Of a stretch of DNA of 64,000 nt, positions 1 to 13,277 are shown in pieces. This DNA comes from Coprinus comatus (lineage: Eukaryota > Basidiomycota > Agaricomycetes > Agaricales > Agaricaceae): positions 62,001-126,000 of the forward strand of contig JAWPGT010000008.1 of NCBI GenBank assembly GCA_034638255.1, in the 5' to 3' direction. The position numbers and the translations under genes are program-made. Below the pieces are notes generated by a model. The model made no database searches. It was given only the letters and a program-made list of their open reading frames with translations, and was not told the origin of the DNA. The stretch's first letter is position 1, and each line of letters starts with the position of its first letter.

Positions 1-53
1 GTGTGTGTTAATTATCTGTCATCTTTACGACCATCATTTAACCGGTATCCTAG

Positions 54-3000
54 TTTTGCCGGTTTGCCACCTTCATGGTCCAAGTCACTTGCACACGCAG
101 GTATCACAGAAGAAGAGATTGCTCAAATAAATGCCAGACGAGCTGCCAACGCACGCGCAGTCCAACAATATAATGCCCGCCCCGACTCACCCGCATCTTA
201 CAACCCTCTATCAGTTTCAACTAGCCACCCAAACCACATGTACAATCCATCTGCATCCCCTGTAGTAACAAACCCGACCCCACGCAGCACCTCGCTCATG
301 CGCCAATACTCCAACGCTTCTCTCGAGGCGACTTCTTCTCTTGCACATATGCCCGTACCTATCTTGTCCACCTCGGTATCACCACCTCCCATGCATCACC
401 CTTCTTCCTCCATGTCTTCTGACTCCCATCAAGTTAGCGTAAGTAACCATGATAACCCTGTTATCTCCTCTATATTTTATGATTTAGACCCTTACTCGTC
501 TTCGCAGAGGTTCAACCAGTCTAGGCCCGATAACAACACCCCTCCTCCTGCATACACTGTCCCTGCGAGAGGGACACCGCCTGAGACACATCCAGCTGGA
601 GCTACGTCTAATTCATCCCCACGGCCATCCATCGCTCATCAATCAAGACCTAGTGCGGAGTCCGCTTCATCTGAATCAAGTTCTTCGACCCATTCAACAG
701 CCCACCGAGGCGCAACTCAAACCCAACGTGCACCAGTTTTGCCACCCAGATTATCATTACACGCTAGCAATGATAGTGATGATTGGAGCAAGCTAGTGTT
801 AACAGCTACCAACAGGTTGGGATCTGTGAAAGATGAAGATGAAAATGGTGGAAACGAACGTACCCCTCAGGGTTCAAAATCCACGCAGGCGGCCAAAAAT
901 CAGTCAACACGGACTAAACCAACAATAGCTGTTCCCGATCCTGAATCTCCAACTCCAAAGAGTAGTAAGTCTGTTGGTGGATCAGATTCTTCAAAACCAC
1001 CACCCTCGGGTTGGGCAGAGCCAGCGACGACAGCTCGATATCCACCTCACTCTCCCCTGTCCGATGGTTCGTCGCCGTCCAAGGATTCACCTACATGGAA
1101 TGAATACAAAGATGAGTTATTGGACTTCGTGGAGAAAGATGATTTCAAGGAGGAACCATATTCTGCAGCTTTGACGGAGTCTTTTTCTCCAACTTTGCCA
1201 GATACGCGTATGCGTGGAAGACAGAGAGACACACTGCGTGCTGCGCCTGATGGGAAGCTATTACAGCCTTTCGGAGGGGATGATGATGATGATTTATTGA
1301 GTGTCAGGCGGCCAAATAGAGACTCCAACCGGAGTAGTTCATCGACGTTATCGACGATGTCTACAAGTACAATTACTGGGCTTACATCACCACAAATTGT
1401 TCGCCAAGCATCTATTGCGAGAAGGGTTGGAGCATATGTGACCAAGGTCTCGGTTGCACCTATAGGTATCAGGGAGGGGTCGCAACTATCCACTTCCCCT
1501 ATGGACCGTCCTCCACTGTCGCCAATGGGCTCTTCCTTCAACATAAAACCTACATCTGCTCTTGGCTCAGCAGGGTCTAGAGTTCTTCCCCCTTCCCCTA
1601 TGAATTCTCAGTTCGACAGTGATGAGAGCACATCATCGAACAGCGCCTCGACTTCGACTTGGTCACAGGAACATGCAACACCCACAACGGATACTGGGGT
1701 TGATGTAGATTTGGCGTCATATTATGTCACATCTGCTTCACCGGCCAAATCGACATTTCATCCTCGTGATTATGAAACATCAACATCGTCTCCTAGGTCT
1801 CCGAGAGATACGTTTGGAATGGCCCCTGCAAAGTCTATTTCTCCTATAGGAGAGAATATAGCGGAAGATTCTTTTGTTGACTTGGATGATGAAAACAGCG
1901 AAGAGGAAGAAAAAGGTTCAATATGGAATGGCACCGGTACTTCTATGCGACCTGTGATCGTTATCAGCGATGATCCTGGTATAATACAAGAATCGCCACA
2001 ATCTGCTACTGGGCTGAGTGCTACACCACTTACACCTTTACAGCGATATCCTGGTTGGTTGTCGGGTGTTGTTTCACCCCTTTCTGATTTTATAGATGAA
2101 TCTATCGAACCGAGAGAACATTACGCCGATCTTCAGGAAATCGCTGAAGGTGAATCAGGTTCTATATTCGCAGCTCGTCTATTACCATCGAACGTACACA
2201 TGTTACGTTTACCTCCACACGTTAAAAAGAAAGATACAGTTGAACTTGCGAAGGGTGAACCTGTACTTGTTGCCATCAAGATTATAGCAATCGCTCCACC
2301 CTCCAATAATACATCTCCAGAAGCACAAAAGCTAGTCGACCTGGAGAGGGAGTTGAAATTAATGAAAGGATTGTCGCATGAGAATATATTATCATTGGAT
2401 TCATTATATGTTGATTTAACGGAAGATACTCTTTGGGTAAGGATGGAATTAATGGAAAGAAGTTTGGCGGATATAGTAGGGCTTGTGGCGGATGGTTTGG
2501 TTTTGCAGGACAGGATGGTTGCGAGATTTGCACGGGATGTGAGTTGCATTATTTGTTTCCTTTCTTCGTGAACGAAAAAGTTGATATATGTGATATAGGT
2601 ATTACATGCACTAGAATTTTTGCAAGGTCATCGGATTGCACATAGGGATGTTCGTTCGGATAATATGTTACTGAACAGCCATGGTGTTCTGAAGCTGAGT
2701 CAGTGCATATTGCTTAGAATTGTAATTCAGATACTTATATCCCTTGTCTAGCGGACTTTTCTAATGCGGTCAGGCTACCCGAAGGCAATTCACTAAGATC
2801 GGATCCAGCGGGTGTTATCTTCTGGCAGGCCCCCGAAATGCGATAGTATGTCTTGGACCTTCTTTTGACCATTTCTGTTCTGGTAATAACTTGACTTCCC
2901 CTTGTAGCCCGAACTATGATGCCTTGAAAGTTGACGTTTGGTCTGTTGGAGCTACGATGTGGGAAATGGCAGAGACAGAACCGCCGTTTTCAGACACGAA

Positions 3001-3297
3001 GCAGGTTCAAAGTCGTTGGCCACCACTTACAAGACCTGAAATGTGGTCACCTGCTTTCCATTCGTTCCTTCGTGTATGTTCAGAAACAAGTGCTACCAGG
3101 AAGAGTCCGATAGAGTTGCTCAAGGTATGTTCTTACTACTTTCTCTCTTACTCCTTTGCAATAGTATATGAAATTGATTGAATTGTTCGTAGGATCCTTT
3201 TGTTAGTAATGTTTGTGGACGCGGCGTGGTTGTACAGCTGCTAGCGCAATGCATGAACATTGAACGTACGATTCAAGATGGTGATGGGGGATCATGA
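54..3297 (+). CDS. PAK/STE20-family protein kinase (5'-truncated by window)
   Basis: This is the C-terminal part of a p21-activated-type Ser/Thr kinase, which would act downstream of Rho/Cdc42 GTPases in polarity and MAPK signalling. The first bases look like an intron ending in an AG at 52-53. The exon then opens with the last third of a CRIB/PBD domain (FAGLPPSW, then AGITEEE). About 600 residues of Ser/Pro/Thr-rich linker follow. The kinase domain starts near 2104 with a GEGESG loop and VAIK. Exons are 54-2538, 2599-2698, 2752-2845, 2908-3124 and 3193-3297. Joined, they give the catalytic loop HRDVRSDN, then TDFSNA, QAPEMR and VDVWSVGATMWE. The catalytic-loop Lys is Arg and DFG reads DFS, so activity is uncertain although VAIK Lys, HRD Asp and DFG Asp remain. 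The protein ends directly after the kinase domain, as in PAKs. The family call is firm; the exact paralogue is not. Confidence 0.88.
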
Positions 3298-3571
3298 GAA
3301 AGCTAATTTTCAAAAATCACCCTGTCCATTCGACACACCTTTCTTTCTATAACTCTTTCCCGTTTTGGCATCATAATGCACACTTTTTTTTTTTTTTTCG
3401 TTTCTTTTGGTGTTTATTTTTATACCGTTATACCAGGAGTTTATGGGTGAATTTCATTGATATCTATAATGTTCTCTTTTGTGATTTGTGACATTTCGTT
3501 CTATTATCTATGCTCGTCTTACACGCAACATTTTTCTTAACTTCACATAGGTAGTGCTGCTACTATTTTTT

Positions 3572-6500
3572 TTACAAACCGTCGATCTTCCCTGCAATAC
3601 TCTCTACTGCATCCTTCAATCTAAAGGATTCCTTTACAACCATATCATTTTCATCTTCTCCACATTCAGCAATGAACGTTGCTGTCTCTGTTACGAAACC
3701 AAGGAGTTTACCACCATGTATACGCCATAATGAATCGGAACAATTGAGTGCGAATTGACGAATCTTTGTATTTTCGGATCGAGTATGCATGAGTAATTCC
3801 AAGTTGACATTCTTGAGGATTGCATCATCGGTGATATCTTCGACGAGAGCATTTAAACACTTTTGGAAGAGAGCTTTGCCATCCAAGTCAGTTGGTAGTT
3901 TAATGCATAATGGCACTTGTTTGATAAGCGGTGAAACAATTTGACGTAGTTTGTCGTCTCGCCAGAAAGCTATGAACATTGAATATTGTTTGTCAGGACG
4001 ATTATCCTTTTTTATTATTATAAAAGGAGAGAAATAGACGAACCTCCATCGTCATAACTCAAAGATTTGGTAAGTGTTGTTATTAATGATACCCAAAGCA
4101 CATATTGTCCTTCTTCAGTGGCATTCACCAAGGATTTTAAGTGATCAACAAAGGCTTGCACGAGGAAAGAGGTATATGGAACCATGAGAGCCTGTAGTAG
4201 TAAATTCAGATCAGATATCATAAGAAAGCAATGGGTTTTGTATTACCTTGAAGAAATCAAGAAGACCGGAATAGGTGTGGAAGAAAGTGATTTTTCTTGC
4301 AATATCAGCTAATGATAGTAGTGGTTACTTTATTATGGGTTATCACATTTTGTATCGACCTAGGAGACGCACCATTTTCACCTACGAATGCCCAATCATA
4401 GAAACGACGGAACACAGGCCTGAATGTTGATTCATTCAATTTAACGACAAATTCCTTGAATGCAGCAATAACTTGGATTTCGGCCTGATTTTTTCGTAAT
4501 TGAATGTAAACACAACTTCTACGAGAGAGAACAAATAAAGAAAAAAAACGGATGTAATCACCTTGCTTTCGTTGGAATTAGACACCTTGACACTATCAAG
4601 AGCTTCCAAGAAAATCTTTGTAAGTCCTCTAATTTGTTCGAGGACATTGGCTCGAGGAGCATAACGTAAAGCACGAGCAAAGATATCAAAGAATGCCGAG
4701 ATTCGATCCTGCAAAAAAAACACCATTAATAGGTCTGTATTAAACCTTAAACGTGCCAAAAACTGTGAGAGAACCACTGACCAGATCTTTAGTTGCTAAA
4801 ACTGTAGGCCACAACTCCATAAGGTTAGGCAAAAGAACTTTACTAGGGACTTTTTTTGAGATTGCCTTCGTTAGCGATAACATAGCCGCTTTAGGAGAAC
4901 CCGAGGTTGTGACACAATGATCCATGTAAAGATTGACCATCTGTGTTATGGCATCTGTACCCCAGAAAGCGGGGATGGAAGTGAGTAGTCCATGAAGAAC
5001 TGCGGTGATCTTCTCCATAATAACTGTATAAATTTCAAGATGTTAGTATTATACTAACAGTCATGAATGTAAAATCCTTACGATCATCTGCATCTTTCAG
5101 TAGAACAACGCTCTTAGAAACAATATCTTTGAAGAAGGGTATAATACGAGGCCCAAGTTTTGTCCTAGGATCACGGCAATGTTAAAAAAAAGGTTCAAGC
5201 TTGTAATTAATCAAGAAATACATACGAAAGTGGCTGAAGAACATCCAACGCGGAAGAAACAAGTTGGGGTACTTGTACAGTGACAAGAATAGATGGCAAA
5301 GCGGCAGTAAGTTGGCCTTCTTCCCTGGGTGCCAAGCTTGATGCAATGGCTTTCAAACCTCGTAAGCACTTCAGTTGTAAGGTAACGTTGTCTTGAGCCA
5401 ACAATTTGACAATTGATTCCACAATCGTGTCAACTGAGAGCGTAATCTCTCGTCTAACGCGGTCGGAAATCTTGGGAATTCGTTCGGCCAAAAGTTCTAG
5501 CGCACCGATATGTATCTGAAACACACCAATGTTATCAGTTGATGGGAAAAAGGGAAATATCAAATGATTTCTTACAATAGTATTATCAGAAGCTAACATG
5601 TTCACTACAGCCTCAATGAAACTAATTGCCGGCATAGCACTGAGAACTTTGACAAGTGCATTTTGCGCAGCAACACCAAGACCACTAATTTTAACTCCGT
5701 TGGCATTCTCACTCACGGTTGATAGAGTGATGAGACCAGAGACCAGATAATTGAGACCATCTTTACTGTCCGTCCCCGTCGTGATCTTGAAGTTGACCGT
5801 TTGTCCGATCAGAGTTATAAGTGTTTGAGCACGCTTCACATAAGCGAGAGTAGAAATAGCTGATTCCCCATCTCTGTAAAACAAAGAGAATTTAGGTAAT
5901 GCTCCATGAATCAGAAGTATGGAAACGTACAACAGGTAGTCTAGAAGTGCAGGAACCTTGTTGGTAGGGTTAACTGCACAAGCCACCAATCGTTGACTTT
6001 CTTGGAGAATCTCAACCAAAGCATTGATCTGAACCGTTGGAGAGTTGTGGTGAAGTAAGCTCATTGGTAAAGCAAGAGTATTGGAAAGCTCCTCTTGTGC
6101 TTGCTTGACAACACGGTTAGAAAGTTTCTCCGAGAGTAGCATACAGACTGGGGCTAAGAAGTGCTCTGCACCAAGGACGTCAACAAGATGAATGAAAAAG
6201 CTGAAGCCGTCATCCGTTAGCAAGTGAGAAGAGATTGGAGAAAAGGGAAATGTACACGTACTTAGTACGACGATGTCTAGGAATGTGGTTCGCGGCATCT
6301 GTGAAGACATGCAAGAAGTCCCTGGAGGCAATATATAAATCTAAGGGTGTCGCATTTGCTTTTGTGAGAGAAGCAGCCATCACAGGCACAATGCCATCAA
6401 TGGTCTAAATAAAACGAAACGAATAAAAAAAACATTGAGAGAAAAGAATTTCAGGGCGTTAGCATTCCATACCTTTTGGACGACACGGAAACTGTATGTA

Positions 6501-9500
6501 TCATCACGGTGGAAGACATTTGAACCCATAAAGGTGAAGACAGGCATAACATTGCGCAACACCGAATCAGGAGCCAAACGAGCAAGACTAGCCATCAATA
6601 ACAATGCTTGGTGGAACGTTTGAGGGTTATCAACAACTAACCAGGAATTAGCATTATGCCTAAAAAAATAATACAATTACCAAAACCTACCTCTGATAAC
6701 CTCCACGAGAACATCCAGCCTGATGACACTTGGTGTCATATTAGGAGTTTCCTGATTCTCAGATTAAATAAAAACACTCTATACATGATCAGGGTACTCA
6801 TACCTGAATATTTGATGCACAGTTGTCAATAGCTGCCATTAACATTTGTTGCACGTAGTTGACATCAGCTTGAGGAGCTGCATTGCTCTGAATAACTTTG
6901 CTCAAAGTTTCTAGTAGGGCAGACACGAGGACAAGAGAGCCTGCCAATGGGTTTGTTCCCAGAACTTCAGCCAAGACAGTGAGCTCCGAGAATTTGCTAT
7001 CAGTTTCGGTTGTCCTTCGGGAGGGAGAAGTACGATTACTAATAAATTTAAAAATAAATAAATAACTTACTCGGTTGACTTGATACGTTTAGCTGCTCGA
7101 GGAGTGCTGCCTTGTACTGCAGGGGTATGTTGATCAAGCAGTTGAACAATTAATGGAACCTCTTTGATGATATGTGAAAGCAGCTTCTTGCAATATGATT
7201 GCTACAGAAGATGTTAAATTATATTTATATTGTAAATGTTCAAGGTAACTCACAGCTTCTGGTTCACGAGCAGCAATACTAATAACAGTATTACACACAA
7301 CCGCCTTCCTTTCACCATTCAACTTGGCAAAGATCTCTTTCTCCAGATTCCTGATCAAGATATCCCGAGCAGCCACAGATTCATTCTGTTGGAAGAACTT
7401 CTTAATAACCTTCAAATATGTATCCCATAACCCTTCTTCCGAATCATTAAGATGAACAACAGATGAAGCATCAATAGATGACAGAAGCAAGCAAGTCAGC
7501 TTCCCATCTCCTTCCTTCTCACACAAAGATTGGATCGAAGACAACAAGCTAATTGACTTCAAACTTGCTGACACGAGGCTGAGGCACTCCAAAAGACTAA
7601 TCTCAATGCTCTCCTGGTCCAAAGCGTTGACATGTGAAAGGAGGTAACATAAGACATGACTCTTGTACCTGAACATACATGTTAACCCTCAGTATGATAA
7701 CATAAATTAACCGATGCACTTACTCGATTTCCTTCTTTTTATCACCTTTGACCGGTGTGAGATGATCACCATGGGCTATCTGGAGGTACGTAGGATCCTG
7801 TACGAAATGTTGTTGATGTGCAACAAGATAAGCCAAGTATTTCTTCAAATCGTCTTGAGCCAAATATTGCAATGTATCTTCAGAAAAAGCTTCAGCAAAT
7901 ACACATTCAAAGAGAGGGGAGAAGGATTTAAAACACCTTTGGCATCCCCATAAACAAGATCAAACTTATACACATTTATCAACTTCCTCTCACTAATCAA
8001 CCTAATCCTCGTCAAACATTCCACTGCAGCTCTTCTAACCGGTGCAGCGGAGTTTTGTAGCGCAACCAATAACGTCGGCAAAATGATTTGGAAATCTAAA
8101 CCGTCATCCTCTAAGACATGTGCTTCAAGGAATGCCGCAGCATGCCGAAGCGCTACTTCCTTCAAAAAATCCGTTTCTTGACCTTCAGGAGTTGACCAAA
8201 TACCAGCGAGAAATACCAGTGCATCAGAAGTGACATTAAGGAAGAAAATTCGGAGTAGGTTGGAAGTAAGGACAGGAAGAGAGGATGAACGATTGATAAG
8301 GTTATATACGTAACGCATGAGTTTGACATAGACGGAACTGCGAGTGTCTTTGGTATTTGGCTTAGGAAAATGACTTTTAGCCAATTTTCCCAATCGAGTA
8401 TATGGTATATATTACTTACAGAAATCCAGTTCAGATTCAATCCTTCCGGAGGTGAAATACGGCTGATGGTAGAGATGAGCGACACTTGCAGCCAGGACAG
8501 TGTGCTTGTCTTGTTGGGCTTGAGCACAATATTCTTGGACGGAATTTCCTTCAAAGTCTGTAAAAAAAAAAAAAATCAAAATTCATTCGATATTATCCAT
8601 TTCAGACTCACTTGGGAGAATTGTTCATGTTCAGCAGCCAAATCATCAATCCCACCAATCTCTTCAATCTTAATACCGTCCAAAATCTGTCTAGCAATAT
8701 CAATCTGATGTTGACCAGATAGTTTTCCAATTAATGATTCCGCAATGAGGTACCCCAAGGAACGCGAGTGAGCATTTGTAGACTTGATAGATGATAACAC
8801 AGTTGACACGAGCTCGAAAAGTCGGTTCGATACCAGGATGTTTTCTGCATGCCATCCAATCAATCAGAAATGAAAAGGCGCTATCAGCAAGATTAAATAA
8901 CTTACGAGCAATTGTAGTAGAAACAACAGTATTGATAACTCTCATTTTCTCCACAGGATCTTCTCCTACCTTTTCCCTTTCGACCTTCACGAGCTCCGCA
9001 CATCCCCTCAAAATCTCAAATTCCTCGCCCTTCTCACCGACCATGTGTTCCAAGATGATATCCCAAACTGCTTCAGCAGTATGTTGTCGTGGTTTTGAGA
9101 AGAGGAGATATGGGAAAAAGATTTCTGACACGATCTCTTTCTTAAACTTGGATTCCACGGCAGGATAGAAGTATTGGGTGACAAAAGCTAAATGAAGACG
9201 TAGATAGCTGCGTTTGGGTTTTGCACCGAAAGAAGTTGAGAGTGCTTGAATGTATGTGGAAGCTTCTTCCTTGAAGAGTGGAGTAACCAAGGCAGGTTGT
9301 TCGTATAGAGCCTCGATGACTTCTTGTTCAGGATCTTGAACACGCGAGAGGAGTGCGGATGTGATTGATTGCTAAAAAAAAACTCAGAAGGCGACAGATA
9401 TATAGTTAGAGAGCATATGCACCTTGTCAGCATCCTTCAAAGAATCAGGCTTTGCTAGATGAGATAGCATTTCTTTGACAGCCATAAGTCGAACATTCGT

Positions 9501-11210
9501 GTCTGTGTTGGTTGAGGCCAGGACAATATCTGCACTTTCCTTGTTTTGCAGACCTGAGGTGGAATCCTAAAGAGATTGAAATTAGTACTTGTCAAAAATT
9601 AATAAATTTATGCCTTGCATACCAGAGAAAGGGAAAGGACCAATTGCTCCACCAATTGCTTCACTGTTTCGTCTTCTTGTGCATTACGTGTCACGAGTTG
9701 GAAAACTTGAGGATGACGTTGTTGGATAGTAGAAAGTAGTGCTCGTGATGAGGTTGATTTTTCGGGGTCGATGTTGGAAAGGGTTTCATTGAGGAGTAGA
9801 GCTGCCGCACGTTCAATGACTGATCCTGGGACCATAGGGGTTGCTATGAGAGATTCAAGTAATAGAGAAGAATTGGCGTCAACAATTCTACAAGGAAAAC
9901 TTGAGTAACACCATAGAACAATTCAATGGCCGGGCTAACCTTGATACCAAAGCAGGTACAAGAGGTCGCAAAAACTTCGTTGATCCAACCCAGTTGGCTG
10001 CTTCTTGCAACCCTTCTCGAATATCCCTAACATAAAGTAAGCCTCAGAACAAGCCTCAGAATAGTCAAGAGGGAAACTCACGGTATTGTAAGAATAGCCT
10101 TGGTTGTTGATTTTGACAGAGCATCGAGTTCTTCCTGAGGTTCACAGACGGCAATAATGGCACTGAAGAATTGTTTTGTCGTAACAGCTCCAGCAGAAGC
10201 AGCCATTTCCCTTAGTATAGCATTGAGAGCTGACGACGAAAGTTCGCATTTGTGGGATAATGCTGATAGAAGAATGAAACTTCCAAGCTGTGGGAGAATA
10301 ATGTTAATTGTATTCTTTCACAAATTATTTTCCACCTACAATGGCATCCTTGGAAACATCATGATCCTTTTGAAGTGGCTCTAAGACCGCAGGCAGTACG
10401 TATGCCATAGTACCTTCGTTAATGAATTTACTCCTCGAAATAAATTCATGCATAGTTGCGGCATTGAATGCAAGCAAGGTACGATGAGAACGATCTTCCT
10501 TCAGGGCATTGGGTAATAGTGAAGCGACGAAACGAGAAACGTCGCCATTTTTTAGCATTTCCGTAACAAGGGAAACTCTGGGAACATTTTGTGCGGCAGA
10601 CTTGAAGGGGAGGAGGAAACTCCAAGTGGTATTAGGCCTTTCACAGAGGTGAGTATATTTATACTCGGGTCACAGAGAACCTGTCAACATACTTGATGTG
10701 CAGTATGGTCACTAGCTTTGCAAACTGTTGTGTATCGTGATAGGGTAAAAACAAAACCAAAAGACTCTCAATGTTAAATTCGTTGACTCTAAAGAAAATA
10801 GTCAACACAGATGACACTACAATCAGAGAACTGGCGCACCTAAATCTTCTCACAAGCCATTCAATGACTCTAGCAGTCGGTGCTTCCAAGAACCAAGGAC
10901 CCAAAAGAGCAAGGAACTCTGCAATCGTCTCGCTCAACTTTTCATCTTCTGCCTTTCCTAGCAACGTTCTATCCACCGACCTCGCATGATCCGAGAACAA
11001 TTCAAACTCAAACTTGCTCAACCGAGGGTCCAACGAACATAACTTGAGAAAACCATTAGTGCCTAGTGCAAGGATAGCGTCCAAGTCGTGTTGATCTGCA
11101 TCCCGTCCTGTGAAAAGATAGGATTCCGCAGCTTTTCGTTTTGAACGATCAGCAAGAAGAGCAGTATTCAGCGATGCATGCTGGGCTAGCTGAGCTGCGA
11201 GACTTGACAT
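3572..11210 (-). CDS. UTP10: U3 snoRNA-associated protein 10 (HEATR1/BP28 homologue)
   Basis: A very large HEAT-repeat nucleolar protein of the t-UTP/UtpA subcomplex of the small-subunit processome, needed for pre-18S rRNA processing and rDNA transcription. The N-terminus has the UTP10 signature: [10 protein letters not shown], then [36 protein letters not shown] and FLPYH. Helical-repeat segments follow throughout, including [20 protein letters not shown] near 8.0-8.1 kb. A BP28CT-like region ([18 protein letters not shown]) lies near 4.9 kb, and the C-terminus is HEAT-like, ending KIDGL. The first Met at 11225 (MRIKAM) is in frame, but the start at 11210 matches the family. More than 20 introns of about 50-70 nt split the gene, giving roughly 2,000 residues, the usual family size. 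It is tail to tail with the kinase gene. I checked several junctions near both ends and found no disruption there. Confidence 0.93.
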
Positions 11211-11341
11211 TGCCTTGATCCTCAAGGTGCAGTAACAGAAAACGATATTGCTTGTCCAAAAATTCTTTCACGTGAGCGGCAATATCGGGCCGTGAGAAAT
11301 ACAAGTGTCTATTCTATTGATACAGCATTCGTCTAGTACAT

Positions 11342-12030
11342 CTAGTTGGCAGCAATGGGAAGCACAGTAGTCTCCACCTCCACCTCCACCTCCACCTCCT
11401 CCTCGTACTCATCTTCTTCAGATCCATCGTCGTGCTCATCTGTATAAATGATCCTTGCTCCCTTCTTATACTTCAAATCCGTTCCATTCAACTTGGCCTT
11501 CTCCTGTCTACCCTTACCCTTACCCTTACTCTTCACATTCTTCGACACTCCAGAAATATTCTTCAAAGCTGCAATAGAACTGGCCTCCTTATTAGCAATC
11601 CTGTTCGGCGAACCAGTCGTATTGGCTGGGTTGGATGCACTGTCATTGCTTGGTGTAGGACTGGGTGAAGGAACAAATGCAGCAATTGCAGTGGTACCAG
11701 AACGTCTCTTCAATTCCTTTATCGCAACCTCCTTAGCAATCAACGCATTATGTGCAAGATCACCCTCAATTTCAATCTTCATAGCTGCCAACTGTTGTTC
11801 AAGGTTCTCAAGCTCTGTCTTGCGTTGGTAAACTTCCTCAAGAAGCTCATTGAAGACAGCAATCTTGTGTTGTTGCTCTTTGGGAGCATCAGAAGGGATA
11901 TTGATGATTTCCTACAAAAACGCTCCATATCAGCCAAAAACAAGAATCATTGGTTGGTTATAATAGAAATGACGCGTACATCGATAACGGGGATAATAGG
12001 AGAACGAGCAGTTATCTTTTCAAAAGCCAT
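11342..12030 (-). CDS. small coiled-coil protein with acidic Glu-Val tail, hypothetical
   Basis: Two exons, 12030-11980 and 11911-11342, with a 68-nt intron (GTACGC...TTGTAG), encode 206 residues starting MAFEKITARSPIIP. Residues about 25-75 are strongly helical and heptad-like (FNELLEEVYQRKTELENLEQQ), so a coiled coil is likely. A Ser/Pro/Asn-rich linker follows, then a basic KSKGKGKGRQEK stretch that could be a nuclear or nucleolar signal, then KYKKGARIIYTDEHDD and a highly acidic tail with four Glu-Val pairs. I do not recognise the family. It lies on the same strand as UTP10, about 130 bp upstream of that gene's start, so UTP10's promoter must fall in this short gap or in this gene's 3' end. 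A nuclear function is only a guess from composition. Confidence 0.75.
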
Positions 12031-13277
12031 GGTTTACAATCGACAGAAGAGATTCTAGTTGAGAAGTAAAATATAGAACGTGGAAGGGATACAAATGGAT
12101 ACTATCTCAAAAGGCCCAAAAACCCAATGGTTTATATATCCCATCCTGGACGAAAAAGGACAAAAAGGACAATGCCCTTCAATTACGCAAAGGATAACAC
12201 ATTAATCAACTTCTCCCGAGCTTGCGTGTTCGATACACGATGTCCGGATCGGATTGGATTCTGGACAACTGATACCAGCATGCGCTTACAACCTGTTAAC
12301 CTCGTGTCCCCAAAGGATCTATTATCATGATCAATAATCAATAATCTCACACCATCTACTAAACTGTCGTCTTTTGATTGTATTCAGATTTCATATACAT
12401 ATTTGTATTCATAATCCACATCCGCATCCAGCACATAAGCGGTAGAAGATACTCGAAGCAATCAAAATTAGGAAAGTACTGTTCCTCCTCTTTCTCCCTT
12501 CTTTTTACCACCCGGACATAGGGTAACACTGCGATCAAATCCCCAAAAAAAATTCAAGCACACAATTTTGTCTCTGGGCTCTAGAAAGAAGTACGATAAA
12601 GCACCTCTAGTAATTCCCTGCATAATTTAGGCTTCAATTACGGAATTTAGATCATAAACCCGGTCATAACGCTCCCTCGAGGTGTATCATGCATGAACAG
12701 CGTGGTATAGAGCGAGTATTTGACAATTTTTTATAGGGGAACCCTTTCATCTCGCATGTTATGTCAATCGTTGACTTTAATAACACGTAGCCACTCGTTG
12801 GTGGTATTATGTGTTGAGCACCCTTCACCCTTGTCAAAATCTTGACTCGTATAGTCAGCCCAAACCCTGGTCTAGCATGAGGACCAAGTCTTTTTTCATG
12901 AAGCCCGTCTTGTGTGTGTACCAATTTATTTTGATTTACTCCGACGTTCGATCGGTGTGTTTGTTAGGTGCCTTAGGCTTCTAAATATGCTGTAGGCTTT
13001 AATATGTTTTTAGGGCTATACATAGTATAGAGAGAGAGAAAAGAAATTCTGGAAAATCGCCTTAGGTCAGTATAATTACATTGTTTTCTAACTTCCATCG
13101 CGCCCAAAAAGGGACCATGGCTTGAGCCGTTTGAAACTATTAATACTCAAAAATCCCTAGACCGCTGTACATTGTAGTTAATTACATTTATTTCCAGTCC
13201 GTATATGCCACTGATTCAACTAGTTCAACTAGTAGATCAAGTAACTCCAGGAGGTATCAGAAAACAATTTAAAACGG
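12031..13277. other. intergenic, no gene seen
   Basis: AT-rich sequence with only short shadow reading frames. It would hold the promoter of the coiled-coil gene on the right of 12030 and flanking DNA of the palindromic element. I see no RNA gene or conserved coding block. Confidence 0.6.

Noticed and set aside
1047..1544. 165-codon minus-strand frame inside the kinase gene
   Set aside because: Antisense shadow of the Ser/Thr-rich linker; no splice context or domain.
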